Assembly (NCBI RefSeq): GCF_029029525.1
Contig: NZ_JAKJSC010000007.1
Span: forward strand, 104,739 to 168,738
Source: Labilibaculum sp. DW002
GTDB lineage: Bacteria > Bacteroidota > Bacteroidia > Bacteroidales > Marinifilaceae
Length of the DNA stretch: 64,000 bases
Direction of reading: 5' to 3'
Part shown: one piece after another, positions 36,200 to 45,913 of the stretch
Position numbering within the stretch: the stretch's first letter is position 1
Layout: every line of letters starts with the position of its first letter
Position numbers and translations under genes: made by a program
The notes under the pieces: model-generated
Told to the model about the DNA's origin: nothing
The model's database searches: none
What the model saw: only the letters and a program-made list of their open reading frames with translations

Positions 36200-37900
36200 T
36201 CAATAATTAATCTCAAATACAAGGTATTGATAGGCATTAATGTGAATAGAAATGCCATGATCTGCAACCCCTTCACTACTTACTTTTAGTGTTTGCTTCG
36301 TATCAATTTCATCAAAAATCAATTCTATTGGTCTAGGGATTTCTATAAGCTCCAATGCATGCTTTGGTATTTTAACATGCAAGTCTTGAGGATTAGAATC
36401 AAAATTACAAACAATTAGAAGCTTTTGTTCTTTGCAATGTCTTAGAAAAGCATAAACCTTATCCGAATTAAAAAGTTTAAAATCTGTATTCTGCCACATT
36501 AAATCGTAAAATTCACCATAGGCGATAGCTGGCATTTGAGTATATTTCAAAATGTTTCGATACGAGTTCTGAAGGTGTTTTTGTTCATCAGATAATAATT
36601 CACCATCAAATTTACCATTGTTCATCCACTTTTGATGTTCTGGTAAATTCCAATAATCAAATATCGTTGAGCGGCCATCTGAGCCACTATATCCAGATTC
36701 TTCCATTCCAGATTCTCCCATTTCCTGTCCCGAATAAAGCATTGCTGGTCCTCGATGCAGACATGCGGATAAAAGCATTGCCGGTAAGGCTTTTACAGGA
36801 TTTACTGCAAAAAATGGAGATGCAATTCGCTGCTCGTCATGATTTTCCAGAAAGCGAAGCATGTATTCATCCAAGCCATTTAAGGATTGCCAGCATTGCG
36901 TTATTTCTCTTGCTGATTTTTGTCCTTTAATAACTCCTTTAAGGGTATCGTACAAACCAACCTTATCGTACAAGTAATCGAACTTTCCAGTTTTAATGTA
37001 AGCTTCGTATAAGTATGGATTGTATACTTCCGCAATGAATAAAATATCAGGAAATACCAATTTTATTTCACCTATTACCCAATGCCAAAATTCTACAGGC
37101 ACCATTTCTGCCATATCGCATCGAAAGCCATCAACTCCTTTTTCTGCCCAATAGATTAGGATGTCTTTCATCTTTATCCATGTATTCGGAATGGGATCGA
37201 AATGTAAGGAATGATTGTTCTGGTAATCGATACCGTAATTTAATTTTACAGTTTCGTACCAATCATTTATTTGAGGAGAACTTGTAAATTGATCATTACC
37301 TGTTGCTTTTGCAGGATATTCATAGTATACAATTTGTGAGAAATGACTTCTAATTTCATCAGATAAATGCAAATGTTCATGTGGTAAATAGTAGAAGTTA
37401 TTGCGAGTAGAAAATCCAACACTACTATCATCTTCTTCACCAAAGTCTGAAATATCTTTGGGTTTTGCATCTGAATGATATTCTCTTGCTAAATGATTGG
37501 GGACAAAATCGATTATTACCTTCATTGTATTTTGATGGGTACGATCAATCAAATCTTGAAATTCTTGCATTCGATGATTTACATTCTCAGCCAAATCCGG
37601 ATTCACATCATAGTAATCTTTAATTGCATAAGGTGATCCAGCTTTGCCTTTTATTACCAGTGGATTACCATGTGGAATTCCAGCTTCCGGATAAGCTTCA
37701 ACAATTGCATGCTCAATAATTCCTGTATACCAAACATGAGTTATACTAAGTTTTTTGATTTCTTGAAGCGCCTTGTTCGTGATGTCGTTGAATTTTCCAC
37801 ATCCGTTTTTATTTCTAGAACCATTAATAACTGGCGCTGTGTTTTTATTTCCAAACAATCGTGGGAATAGTTGATAAATTACCGGTTTGTGAATGTTCAT
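36200..37900 (-). CDS. glycoside hydrolase family 13 alpha-amylase
   Basis: A 566-residue cytoplasmic GH13 enzyme with no signal peptide, so it acts on internal alpha-glucan. The four GH13 regions are present: VIIDFVPNHLA (I), DGFRCDMAEMV (II, nucleophile Asp), ILFIAEVYNP (III, acid/base Glu) and RFLENHDEQRIA (IV, transition-state Asp). A C-terminal beta domain follows (LLIVCNFDSNPQDLHVKIP). Chemistry could be hydrolysis or transglycosylation; the sequence does not fix this. It starts 2 bases after the branching-enzyme stop codon, so the two are translated as a pair and probably process glycogen together. Confidence 0.93.
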   Translation of the reverse strand: MNIHKPVIYQLFPRLFGNKNTAPVINGSRNKNGCGKFNDITNKALQEIKKLSITHVWYTGIIEHAIVEAYPEAGIPHGNPLVIKGKAGSPYAIKDYYDVNPDLAENVNHRMQEFQDLIDRTHQNTMKVIIDFVPNHLAREYHSDAKPKDISDFGEEDDSSVGFSTRNNFYYLPHEHLHLSDEIRSHFSQIVYYEYPAKATGNDQFTSSPQINDWYETVKLNYGIDYQNNHSLHFDPIPNTWIKMKDILIYWAEKGVDGFRCDMAEMVPVEFWHWVIGEIKLVFPDILFIAEVYNPYLYEAYIKTGKFDYLYDKVGLYDTLKGVIKGQKSAREITQCWQSLNGLDEYMLRFLENHDEQRIASPFFAVNPVKALPAMLLSACLHRGPAMLYSGQEMGESGMEESGYSGSDGRSTIFDYWNLPEHQKWMNNGKFDGELLSDEQKHLQNSYRNILKYTQMPAIAYGEFYDLMWQNTDFKLFNSDKVYAFLRHCKEQKLLIVCNFDSNPQDLHVKIPKHALELIEIPRPIELIFDEIDTKQTLKVSSEGVADHGISIHINAYQYLVFEINY

Positions 37901-37902
37901 GT

Positions 37903-39915
37903 TTAAAAAATAGGTTTTGAAGGAATGTGTTTAAATACCAAGGCAGTTCTACTTGGCAAGTAAAGATAAACTCTGTGATTTCTTGCCATTGCTGCTTCTG
38001 GTTTTGATCGGTATAGGATGTTTTCATTAATTCGATCAAAGCCTCCATATTTTGGATGGTCGGAATTTAAAACCATTTGATATTTGCCAGGAGTTGCAGG
38101 AATGCCATAGTATGTGAGAGATTTACTTGGGTTTAAATTGAAAACAAAAAGCAAGTCATTTCTCTGAATGGCCAAAACCTGATTGTCTTCGTCAGCTTGT
38201 AAACATTTAATATTACTAGCCTGCATAAAATTAGACTCATTTTGCAAGGCAATCATATCTCTATCAAATTCGTTTAAGTTCTCGAAACGTAAGCTTGTAT
38301 TGTCAAGTAAACTCCATTGGCGTCTTGCATGTTTGTAAGACCAATTATTACCTTCTCGAGGGAAATCAATCCATTCAGGGTGACCGAATTCATTGCCCAT
38401 GAAATTTAAATATCCGTTTCCAGCGCAAGAAAGAGTTAATAAGCGAATGATTTTATGAAGTGCAATTCCTCGATCAACAATTAAATTTTCACTGGACTTA
38501 TCCATGCTATCATACATTGCTTTGTCAAGCAACCTGAAAATTAAAGTTTGATCCCCAACCAAAGCCTGATCATGCGACTCGGCATAGCTAATTGTTTTTT
38601 CTTCAGCGCGTTTGTTCGATAATTCATAAAAGATGTTACCAACTTTCCAGTTTTCATCTCTTTGTTCTTTAATTAGTTTGATCCAATAATCAGGAATTCC
38701 CATAGCCAATCGGTAATCGAAATCTAAACCACCATCATCTAGAGGAGAAGCTAAACCTGGGTATCCACTCATCTCTTCGGCTACACTTATTGCGTTCGGA
38801 TTGTATTCATGAATCAACTTGTTAGCAAGGGTCAAATAACAAATTGCATCTTCATCTTGTTCTGCATCAAAATACATTTTATAACTGGTAAAATCTCTGG
38901 ACAAACCATGATCGTAATAAAGCATACTTGTTACACCATCAAAACGGTAGCCATCAAAATGATATTCTTCTAGCCAATATTTAATATTCGATAATAAAAG
39001 GTGCAGAACTTCATTTTTGGCATAATTATAACATAGAGAATCCCATGCAGCATGTTCTCTTCGTTCATCTGCATGAAAAAATTGATGAGGAGATCCATCA
39101 AAATTACCAATTCCTTCTAGCTCATTTTTAACAGCATGAGAGTGAACGATATCCATAATTACCATAATGCCCAAGGAATGGGCTTCGTCAATTAAGCCTT
39201 TTAAATCTTCAGGTGTTCCAAAACGAGATGATGCAGCGAATAGACTCGAAACATGATAACCAAAAGAGCCATAATAAGGATGCTCTTGAATTGCCATTAA
39301 TTGAATGGTATTGTAACCAGCTTTATGAATCCTCGGTAATACAAATTCCCGGAACTCATTATAGGTGCCAACTCCTTCTTTTTCTGTTGCCATGCCCACG
39401 TGAGCTTCATATATAAGAGGAGAATTGTATTTCTGTCTTTTCTTTTCGTGTTGCCAATCGAATGTTTCATTCGGATACCATACTTGTGCTGAGTAAAGTA
39501 AAGTGTCTGAGTCTTGAATAACCCGATTACTCCATACAGGAATTCGTTCACCACTTCCGTCCGACCAATGCAGTATTAGTTTGTAAAGATCTTTGTGATC
39601 TAATTGGTCCAAATCTAATACCAATTCGAAGTTGCCATTATCATCTTTTGTAAATTGATATTTTGGATTTTCTTTCCACTCGGAAAAATCTCCGATAAGG
39701 TACATTTCAGAGGCATTAGGTGCCCACTCGCGAATAATCCAGTTTTGATCTGTACGATGAATTCCGTAATAATGATGGCCATTAGCGAAATTAGATAAAC
39801 TTGAATCACATAATTCTTTTTCCTTTTTTGAAGTGGCGTCTATTCTCTGTTGAATCACAAATTGGAATTCTTCCAATAAAGGATCCGATTGAATGATTTT
39901 AAGTGGTTTAATCAT
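37903..39915 (-). CDS. glgB: 1,4-alpha-glucan branching enzyme
   Basis: A 670-residue GH13 branching enzyme that makes alpha-1,6 branches in glycogen. An N-terminal CBM48/E-set domain (WIIREWAPNASEMYLIGDFSEW) precedes the catalytic barrel. The four regions are MDIVHSHAV, GYRFDGVTSMLYYDHG with nucleophile Asp, ISVAEEMSGYPG with acid/base Glu, and YAESHDQALVGDQT. The length and the FMGNEFGHPEW motif are those of the eukaryote-like short GlgB of Bacteroidota rather than the enterobacterial form. I chose ATG at 39915 over TTG at 39921. First gene of the operon with the GH13 amylase and a LURP-one-like gene. Confidence 0.95.
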   Translation of the reverse strand: MIKPLKIIQSDPLLEEFQFVIQQRIDATSKKEKELCDSSLSNFANGHHYYGIHRTDQNWIIREWAPNASEMYLIGDFSEWKENPKYQFTKDDNGNFELVLDLDQLDHKDLYKLILHWSDGSGERIPVWSNRVIQDSDTLLYSAQVWYPNETFDWQHEKKRQKYNSPLIYEAHVGMATEKEGVGTYNEFREFVLPRIHKAGYNTIQLMAIQEHPYYGSFGYHVSSLFAASSRFGTPEDLKGLIDEAHSLGIMVIMDIVHSHAVKNELEGIGNFDGSPHQFFHADERREHAAWDSLCYNYAKNEVLHLLLSNIKYWLEEYHFDGYRFDGVTSMLYYDHGLSRDFTSYKMYFDAEQDEDAICYLTLANKLIHEYNPNAISVAEEMSGYPGLASPLDDGGLDFDYRLAMGIPDYWIKLIKEQRDENWKVGNIFYELSNKRAEEKTISYAESHDQALVGDQTLIFRLLDKAMYDSMDKSSENLIVDRGIALHKIIRLLTLSCAGNGYLNFMGNEFGHPEWIDFPREGNNWSYKHARRQWSLLDNTSLRFENLNEFDRDMIALQNESNFMQASNIKCLQADEDNQVLAIQRNDLLFVFNLNPSKSLTYYGIPATPGKYQMVLNSDHPKYGGFDRINENILYRSKPEAAMARNHRVYLYLPSRTALVFKHIPSKPIF

Positions 39916-40440
39916 AAGCAATATAAGTGTTCCAGGTTAGGAAGTAAGTCGTAGGTGCGACAAGCTTAAAGATACAATTTATCTTTTGTAATTATTTAAT
40001 TATTGAATGAAGTTTTTGAGGATTTTGCATTGCTGATTACAATCCTTATGAAAGAATTAAATACGCAGTTAATTAAGTCGGTTTTAATTTAAAAAAGAGG
40101 ATTTAAAATGGACGGAATTGTTTCATTTTATTAGATATGTTCCTTTTGGTTGATAATAGTGTTTGAATTCTAAAATGATTGTGTGATTTTATTTAATATT
40201 TATTAAAGTACTTAGTAGTTAGGGGATTGTGTTCGCTGATTTTTTTGATTTATTTGCATTTTGCAATCGTTTTAACCAAATTAGATAAGAAATGGACTAA
40301 ATAGAACATTTTGTATGGAGCAAAACTGCTTAATTCACATTATAAAAAATACTAAATAATTACTGCAGGAAATTTTGTTAAGTAAACCCTAGCCCGAAGG
40401 AAGCCTATCTCTACAATTGATCCTGTGAAAAATTTATTCT
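39916..40440. other. divergent intergenic region, glgB / dhaK
   Basis: About 525 AT-rich bases with no believable gene. TATCTTTA on the minus strand (about 39968-39975) is one base off a TAnnTTTG box for glgB. On the plus strand no clear box was found near dhaK, although the region before 40380 has CATTTTG phrases. Confidence 0.4.
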
Positions 40441-41511
40441 ATGAAAAAATTAATTAATAAGGTAGACGATGTAGTTGTTGAACAAATGGAAGGAATAGCT
40501 GCAGCTCATAGTGGTATTAAGATTAATCTTGAGCCAAAATTCATGTATCGTTCGGATTCTCCGATTAGCACTAAGGTAGCACTTGTTTCAGGTGGAGGAA
40601 GTGGGCACGAGCCAATGCATGGCGGGTTTGTTGGAATGGGAATGTTGGATGGAGCTTGTCCTGGAGAAATGTTTACTTCGCCTACACCAGACCAAATGCT
40701 TGAATGTGCAAAGCAAGTAAATGGTGGTCCAGGTGTTCTGTTTTTGGTGAAGAATTATACTGGTGATGTAATGAATTTCGATATGGCAACAGAAATGTTG
40801 CACGAAGAGGGAATTGCAGTTCAAAGTATTCTAGTTGATGATGATGTTGCCGTAAAAGATAGTCTTTACACAGCAGGAAGACGTGGAGTTGGAACAACTG
40901 TATTAATGGAGAAGATTGTTGGTGCAGCTGCTGAAGCAGGTTACGATTTGGATCAATGTGCTGATTTAGCTAGAAAGGTAAATTGTAGTGGTAGATCAAT
41001 GGGAATGGCTTTAACTTCATGTATTGTACCTGCAGTTGGGAAAGTAAATTTCGAAATTGGTGATGATGAGATTGAGTTTGGAGTTGGTATACATGGCGAA
41101 CCAGGAAGAAAAAGAATGCCGCATACTACTGCTGACGAAATTACAAGCATGATGGTTGATAGTATTTTGGATGATGAAGATTATACGAGAACTGTAAGAG
41201 AGTGGGATAGAACAAAAGGAGAATGGGAAGATAAAGAAATTACCAGTGAAGCTTTAAAAGCAGGTGATGAGGTAATTGTAATGGTTAATAGTTTAGGTGG
41301 AACCCCAGTTTCTGAGTTGTATGTTGTTTACCGAAAGCTTGCTGAAATTTGCGAAGCAAAAGGAATTAAGATTGTAGAAAAACTAGTTGGACCATATATT
41401 ACTTCTCTTGAAATGCAAGGATGTACAATTACGATGGTTAAGGCAGATGAAGAAATTAAGAAATTTTGGAATGCGCCTGTAAATACTCCAGGTCTTCGTT
41501 GGGGAGTATAA
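40441..41511 (+). CDS. dhaK: dihydroxyacetone kinase, DHA-binding subunit DhaK
   Basis: A 356-residue subunit that binds dihydroxyacetone as a covalent hemiaminal. Motifs fit the DhaK family: SGGGSGHEPMHGGFVG (loop around the substrate), GACPGEMFTSPTPDQ, VKNYTGDVMNFDMA, and FGVGIHGEPGRKRM with the His that forms the covalent link. The C-terminal part has VMVNSLGGTPVSELY. With DhaL it phosphorylates DHA, using a phosphate passed on by the PTS-type protein DhaM (42291) and not by ATP. The DhaL gene follows after 131 bases that hold a hairpin. Confidence 0.96.
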   Translation: MKKLINKVDDVVVEQMEGIAAAHSGIKINLEPKFMYRSDSPISTKVALVSGGGSGHEPMHGGFVGMGMLDGACPGEMFTSPTPDQMLECAKQVNGGPGVLFLVKNYTGDVMNFDMATEMLHEEGIAVQSILVDDDVAVKDSLYTAGRRGVGTTVLMEKIVGAAAEAGYDLDQCADLARKVNCSGRSMGMALTSCIVPAVGKVNFEIGDDEIEFGVGIHGEPGRKRMPHTTADEITSMMVDSILDDEDYTRTVREWDRTKGEWEDKEITSEALKAGDEVIVMVNSLGGTPVSELYVVYRKLAEICEAKGIKIVEKLVGPYITSLEMQGCTITMVKADEEIKKFWNAPVNTPGLRWGV

Positions 41512-41535
41512 GTTGAGAATTAAGTAAAAGATAAG

Positions 41536-41570
41536 ATCGGGATGTTTTAATCAATTTAAGACATCCTGAT
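41536..41570 (+). repeat. hairpin between dhaK and dhaL
   Basis: ATCGGGATGTTTT and AAGACATCCTGAT pair over 13 bases with two G-T pairs, loop 9 bases. No T-tract follows, so it may tune the dhaK:dhaL ratio by mRNA processing or partial termination. Confidence 0.5.
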
Positions 41571-41642
41571 TTAATATATTCTAAGCCATTTAGTAAGTAA
41601 AGGTGAGCTTAGGTAAAAAGATTTAATTAAAAAATTAACCTA

Positions 41643-42284
41643 ATGAATGTAATATCACAAGTTCAGATTAACGATTGGTTGAAAGAAATCGCAGTAGTGA
41701 TGAGTAAAGACAAAGATTATCTTTCTCAGTTAGATGCTGCAATTGGTGATGCCGATCATGGAGTGAACATGGATCGAGGTTTCCAGAAAGTTTTAGGGAA
41801 ATTAGAATCCTTTAATGGTCAAGATATAGGAGCAATTTTTAAAAATACAGGAATGACTTTAATTTCTAGTGTTGGTGGTGCTTCTGGTCCTCTTTATGGG
41901 AAGTTTTTCATGCAAATGGGCATGGCTCTGAAGGGGAAGATGGAACTGAATTTAGAAGATCTTAAAGAAGGTATTTCTAAAGGTTTAGATGGTGTGAAAG
42001 GAATAGGAAAAGCTTCTCTTGGTGATAAAACCATGGTTGATGTTTGGATACCTGTGGTTGAATCACTTAATGAATCTGTTAATGAGCAGGAAACATTAGA
42101 GATAGCAGCTGCAAAAATGGTAGAAGCTGCAGAAACTGGACTGAAATCGACAATTAATATGATTGCCAGAAAAGGTAGAGCAAGTTACTTGGGAGAAAGA
42201 AGTATTGGACATCAAGATCCTGGAGCTACTTCTTCATGTTCTATAGTTAAGGTATTGCAGGGAATTATTGTAGAAAATAAATAA
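41643..42284 (+). CDS. dhaL: dihydroxyacetone kinase, ADP-binding subunit DhaL
   Basis: A 213-residue helical-barrel subunit that holds ADP as a fixed cofactor. DAAIGDADHGVNMDRGF carries the Mg-binding Asp residues, SSVGGASGPLYGKFF is the nucleotide loop, LGDKTMVDVWIP gives further Asp ligands, and GRASYLGERSIGHQDPGA closes the site. In the PTS-type system DhaL-ADP receives phosphate from DhaM and gives it to DHA on DhaK. It ends 6 bases before dhaM, so the two are in one transcript. Confidence 0.96.
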   Translation: MNVISQVQINDWLKEIAVVMSKDKDYLSQLDAAIGDADHGVNMDRGFQKVLGKLESFNGQDIGAIFKNTGMTLISSVGGASGPLYGKFFMQMGMALKGKMELNLEDLKEGISKGLDGVKGIGKASLGDKTMVDVWIPVVESLNESVNEQETLEIAAAKMVEAAETGLKSTINMIARKGRASYLGERSIGHQDPGATSSCSIVKVLQGIIVENK

Positions 42285-42290
42285 GGAAAA

Positions 42291-44768
42291 ATGATAGGTC
42301 TAGTAATCGTCTCGCATAGTAAGATGTTGGCAGAAGGTGTCAAAGAACTTGCCTCGCAAATGGGTCAAAATAAAGTGAAGATAGAAGCTGCAGGTGGGCT
42401 TGATGATGATGATAATCCTATCGGAACAGATCCAATGAAAATTGAACAGGCCATTCGTGATGCTTATTCCGAGGATGGGGTGTTGGTTTTAATGGATATA
42501 GGAAGTGCAATTATGAGTGCTGAGCTAGCGCTAGATTTTCTGGAAGATGATATGCGCGATAAGGTGATACTGTGCGAAGCTCCTCTTGTGGAAGGAGCAA
42601 TTGCTGCTGCTGCACAAGCCATGTCTGGTTCCAATATAAAAGATGTAATTGCTGAGGCCAAGAATGCATTGCATGCAAAAAATGTTCTTTTACAACCAGA
42701 AGAGGAAGAAGTTCTTCCTGATGAGCAAAAAGAGATTCCTTTAGAAGGGAAAAACATACAAATTACAGTTCCTAACAAGCAAGGACTACATGCAAGACCT
42801 GCAGCAAAGCTAATTGAGATCGTGAATCGTTTTGATGCCACAGCTTTGGTTAGTGTTAACGGGAAAAAACCTGTTTCAGCATCAAGTATTAGTCAGGTGG
42901 GTACTTTGGGAGCTAAAAAGGGTGAAGTTTTAGATTTTGTTCTTTTTGGAAAAGATGCAGATCAGTTGGAAAAGGCCTTAATTGATTTTCGAGATGCTAA
43001 TTTTGGAGATGATGATAAGGAGATAATCGAAACAAGTATAAAAATAGAAAAGACAGAAACTTCTGATGGTGCAATTCATGGGATTGCTGCTTCTGAAGGA
43101 ATTGCAGTAGGCAAATCTTTATGGTTTAGAAAAGAATTGCCAATCCTTAATAAGGAAAGTGTTGAAGATGCAAATCATGAAATTTTCTTGCTGCACCAAT
43201 CGATCGATCGGGTCATACAAGAATTGGGAGCCATTCAAAAGAAAATTACAAGTGAACTGACCAAAGAAAAGGCAGAGATCTTTGATTTCCACAAACTGCT
43301 CTTGCAAGACCAAGATTTACTTAAGGAAGTAGAAGACACAGTTCGCAATGAAAAATGTAATGTTGCTTATGTTTGGAATGGCCAAATCAAGAAATTGGAA
43401 ACAGAATATTTAGCAATGGATAGTGTCTATTTGCAAGAACGTGCTGCTGATGTCGTAGAAGTTGGGAATAAGGTTCTTTTGGAGCTGTTGGGTGTTGCAA
43501 AAAAGGAGTTGATTCTTACTCATCCTTGTATTATTGTTACCGATGAATTGGGCCCAGCCGAAACAATGAATTTGGATCTTAATTTGGTTCAGGGAATTGT
43601 AACAAGAACAGGCGGAGAGACTTCTCATTCTGCAATTTTATCACGATCCTTGGGTATTCCAGCAATTGTTGGGTTAGGAGATGAGATCGATCAGATTAAG
43701 GATGGCGAGGAAATTGCCATTAACGGTGGAGCTGGGGATATATGGACGGCGAATCATCCAGATGTAATTGCAGACTTAAGAAAATGTAAAGAGCTTGAGG
43801 AAGCAAAAAGACTAAAAACTCTTACTAAAGCCAAAGAACCGGCTGTTACCAAAGATGGAAAAACGTATCAGATATTAGCAAATGTAAGTGGACCTAAGGA
43901 AGCAATTATTTCTTACGATAATGGAGCCGAAGGAGTAGGTCTTTACAGAACGGAGTTTCTATTTATGAATAGAGATGAAGCTCCATCCGAAGAGGAACAA
44001 TATCAGGCATATAAAGCGGTTTGTGAGAATATGAAAGGTTATCCTGTTACCATTCGAACACTTGATGTAGGCGGAGATAAACCCATTCCATATCTTGATA
44101 TTCCAGCAGAAAATAATCCATTTTTAGGCTTAAGAGGTATTCGATACTGCTTACAGAATACAGAATTGTTTAAAACGCAACTTAGAGCAATTTGTCGTGT
44201 CTCTGCAGAATACGATCTTCGCGTAATGTATCCAATGGTTGGTGTGATAGAAGAGGTTCTTTCGGCGAATGAATTACTTCGGGAAGTACAAGCAGATTTG
44301 AACAAAGAGGGAATCCCTTTTTCAAATAAGATGAAAGTTGGTGTAATGATAGAAGTGCCATCAACGATATTTTTCATTCCACAATTGGCTTTAGAGTTGG
44401 ATTTCTTGAGCATTGGAACCAATGATCTTACGCAGTATTTATTGGCTTTAGATCGAGATAACAATAGTGTGGCTAAATATCATAGTCCCTTTCATCCAGC
44501 GGTGTTAACAGCTATTCAAGAAATATTAATTCGTTCGAAAGAAGCAGGAATAGAGGTGAGTATGTGTGGCGAATTGGCTGGGAACCCTAAGGCAACTGGT
44601 TTGCTAATTGGTTTAGGTCTTGAGAAATTTAGTATGAACAGTCCAGCTATTCCTAAAACGAAAGAAATAATTCGTGGAATGAATGTTGTTGATAATCAGA
44701 CTGGTTTTCAGGTAGATTCATCAATTCGAACACTGGAGGAGCTTAAAAAATCAATTGGGGAAGGATAA
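42291..44768 (+). CDS. dhaM: DhaM: EIIA-HPr-enzyme I fusion, phosphoryl donor to DhaKL
   Basis: An 825-residue multiphosphoryl protein. Residues 1-125 are a mannose-type EIIA domain with IGLVIVSHSKM (active His9). Residues ~148-240 are an HPr domain with NKQGLHARPAAKL (active His). From ~265 to the end is a complete enzyme I: GGETSHSAILSRSLGIPA with the phosphohistidine, then the PEP-binding barrel with YRTEFLFMNRDEAPSEEEQ, DVGGDKPIPYL, SIGTNDLTQYLLALDRDN and SMCGELAGNP with the catalytic Cys. E. coli DhaM has only a shortened EI part. Here all of EI is present, so the protein can take phosphate straight from PEP without any separate PTS EI or HPr. Confidence 0.95.
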   Translation: MIGLVIVSHSKMLAEGVKELASQMGQNKVKIEAAGGLDDDDNPIGTDPMKIEQAIRDAYSEDGVLVLMDIGSAIMSAELALDFLEDDMRDKVILCEAPLVEGAIAAAAQAMSGSNIKDVIAEAKNALHAKNVLLQPEEEEVLPDEQKEIPLEGKNIQITVPNKQGLHARPAAKLIEIVNRFDATALVSVNGKKPVSASSISQVGTLGAKKGEVLDFVLFGKDADQLEKALIDFRDANFGDDDKEIIETSIKIEKTETSDGAIHGIAASEGIAVGKSLWFRKELPILNKESVEDANHEIFLLHQSIDRVIQELGAIQKKITSELTKEKAEIFDFHKLLLQDQDLLKEVEDTVRNEKCNVAYVWNGQIKKLETEYLAMDSVYLQERAADVVEVGNKVLLELLGVAKKELILTHPCIIVTDELGPAETMNLDLNLVQGIVTRTGGETSHSAILSRSLGIPAIVGLGDEIDQIKDGEEIAINGGAGDIWTANHPDVIADLRKCKELEEAKRLKTLTKAKEPAVTKDGKTYQILANVSGPKEAIISYDNGAEGVGLYRTEFLFMNRDEAPSEEEQYQAYKAVCENMKGYPVTIRTLDVGGDKPIPYLDIPAENNPFLGLRGIRYCLQNTELFKTQLRAICRVSAEYDLRVMYPMVGVIEEVLSANELLREVQADLNKEGIPFSNKMKVGVMIEVPSTIFFIPQLALELDFLSIGTNDLTQYLLALDRDNNSVAKYHSPFHPAVLTAIQEILIRSKEAGIEVSMCGELAGNPKATGLLIGLGLEKFSMNSPAIPKTKEIIRGMNVVDNQTGFQVDSSIRTLEELKKSIGEG

Positions 44769-44839
44769 GCCAGGAGTTATACTTCTTAAGTTTATTAATT
44801 ATTACTTACTTTCATATTGATTTGTAAAATGAAATAGAT

Positions 44840-44874
44840 TGCAAATTAGAGGGACTTCAGACCCCTAATTTGCA
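44840..44874 (+). terminator. hairpin after dhaM
   Basis: TGCAAATTAG and CTAATTTGCA pair perfectly, with a GGG/CCC inner stem after one mismatch. Only a weak T-tract follows, so it may end or only dampen transcription into the AraC gene. Confidence 0.6.
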
Positions 44875-44901
44875 TTCACTATTAAATAAAAGATAAATAA
44901 G

Positions 44902-45780
44902 GTGATTAGCGAGGAATTAAAAGCATATTTTGAACGATCGGAGGTTTGTAAAATTTTAGAAACCGATCAGCAATATATTGTCTATTATTCCAATACCGAT
45001 CAGGAAGAATTGGAGAAATTCTTTATCGGCGAGCATACCTTAATGTTTATTTTGAAAGGAAACAAAGGAGTAGTTACACCAAATCATTACTATCAGATTG
45101 AGGAAGGTGAGGCTATTTTTATTAAAAAAGGTTCAATTCTTATCAACGAAAAGTTGAATCAAGGAAATCAAAATTCAGGCATTTTTATCTTCTTAAAAGA
45201 GGAGTTTATTATTGAGTTTGTAGAAAAGTACAAACACATGCTTCACTCTTCCGAAGCCATGGATATAAAAACTTGGGGAGCCTATCAATATCATATGGAT
45301 TCATGGATGCAGGTGTATATCTCTTCTTTGATTTCATATTTTCAAGTTCTACCTCTCCCTGGCCCTGAATTGTTAAGTAATAAATTAAATGAACTTCTTT
45401 TGGTACTTATTTTAGGGCAGGAGCGAACCTATTTTATTAGTTTCCTTAGGGAAATGTTAATGGTTCGCCAATCGGCCATCGATACGGTATTGCAATCAAA
45501 TATTTACCGTAATCTTAATGTTGATCATCTTGCCTTTCTATCAAACAAAAGCTTGTCGCAATTCAAACGAGAATTTAAGAAAAAGTACAACGACAGTCCG
45601 GCCAATTGGATTCGTGTAAAGAGATTAGAATATGCTTCTCATTTGTTAATCAGTTCAGACAAAACGGTTAATGACATTTGCTGGGAATCAGGTTTTTCTA
45701 ATGTATCTCACTTTTGTCAGCTTTTTCAGAAGCAATATGGAACTTCTCCTTTAAAATATCGAAATGTAATTCGTGATTAG
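44902..45780 (+). CDS. AraC-family transcription regulator
   Basis: A 292-residue regulator starting at GTG. The N-terminal half looks like a cupin-type sensor (LMFILKGNKGVVTPNHYYQIEEGEAIFIKKG). The C-terminal ~100 residues hold the AraC DNA-binding pair: LNVDHLAFLSNKSLSQFKREFKK and VNDICWESGFSNVSHFCQLFQKQYG, ending TSPLKYR. It is co-directional with dhaKLM and PEP carboxylase and separated from each by a short gap. It may regulate dha genes in place of DhaR or DhaS regulators known elsewhere, but this is inference from position. Confidence 0.9.
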   Translation: MISEELKAYFERSEVCKILETDQQYIVYYSNTDQEELEKFFIGEHTLMFILKGNKGVVTPNHYYQIEEGEAIFIKKGSILINEKLNQGNQNSGIFIFLKEEFIIEFVEKYKHMLHSSEAMDIKTWGAYQYHMDSWMQVYISSLISYFQVLPLPGPELLSNKLNELLLVLILGQERTYFISFLREMLMVRQSAIDTVLQSNIYRNLNVDHLAFLSNKSLSQFKREFKKKYNDSPANWIRVKRLEYASHLLISSDKTVNDICWESGFSNVSHFCQLFQKQYGTSPLKYRNVIRD

Positions 45781-45913
45781 AACAATGGTAACTGTTTAAT
45801 TCTATTTTCAATTCTTGAAGGAATATACCTACATCTCGTTATTTTCAATCCGTTTTTATTATCTTAATAGGATAAATGATATGTGAAACATTGGGGGAAT
45901 AACGAATGAACGT

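Noticed and set aside
44039..44464. 141-residue frame on the minus strand
   Set aside because: Antisense to the enzyme I domain of dhaM, which is complete and in frame.
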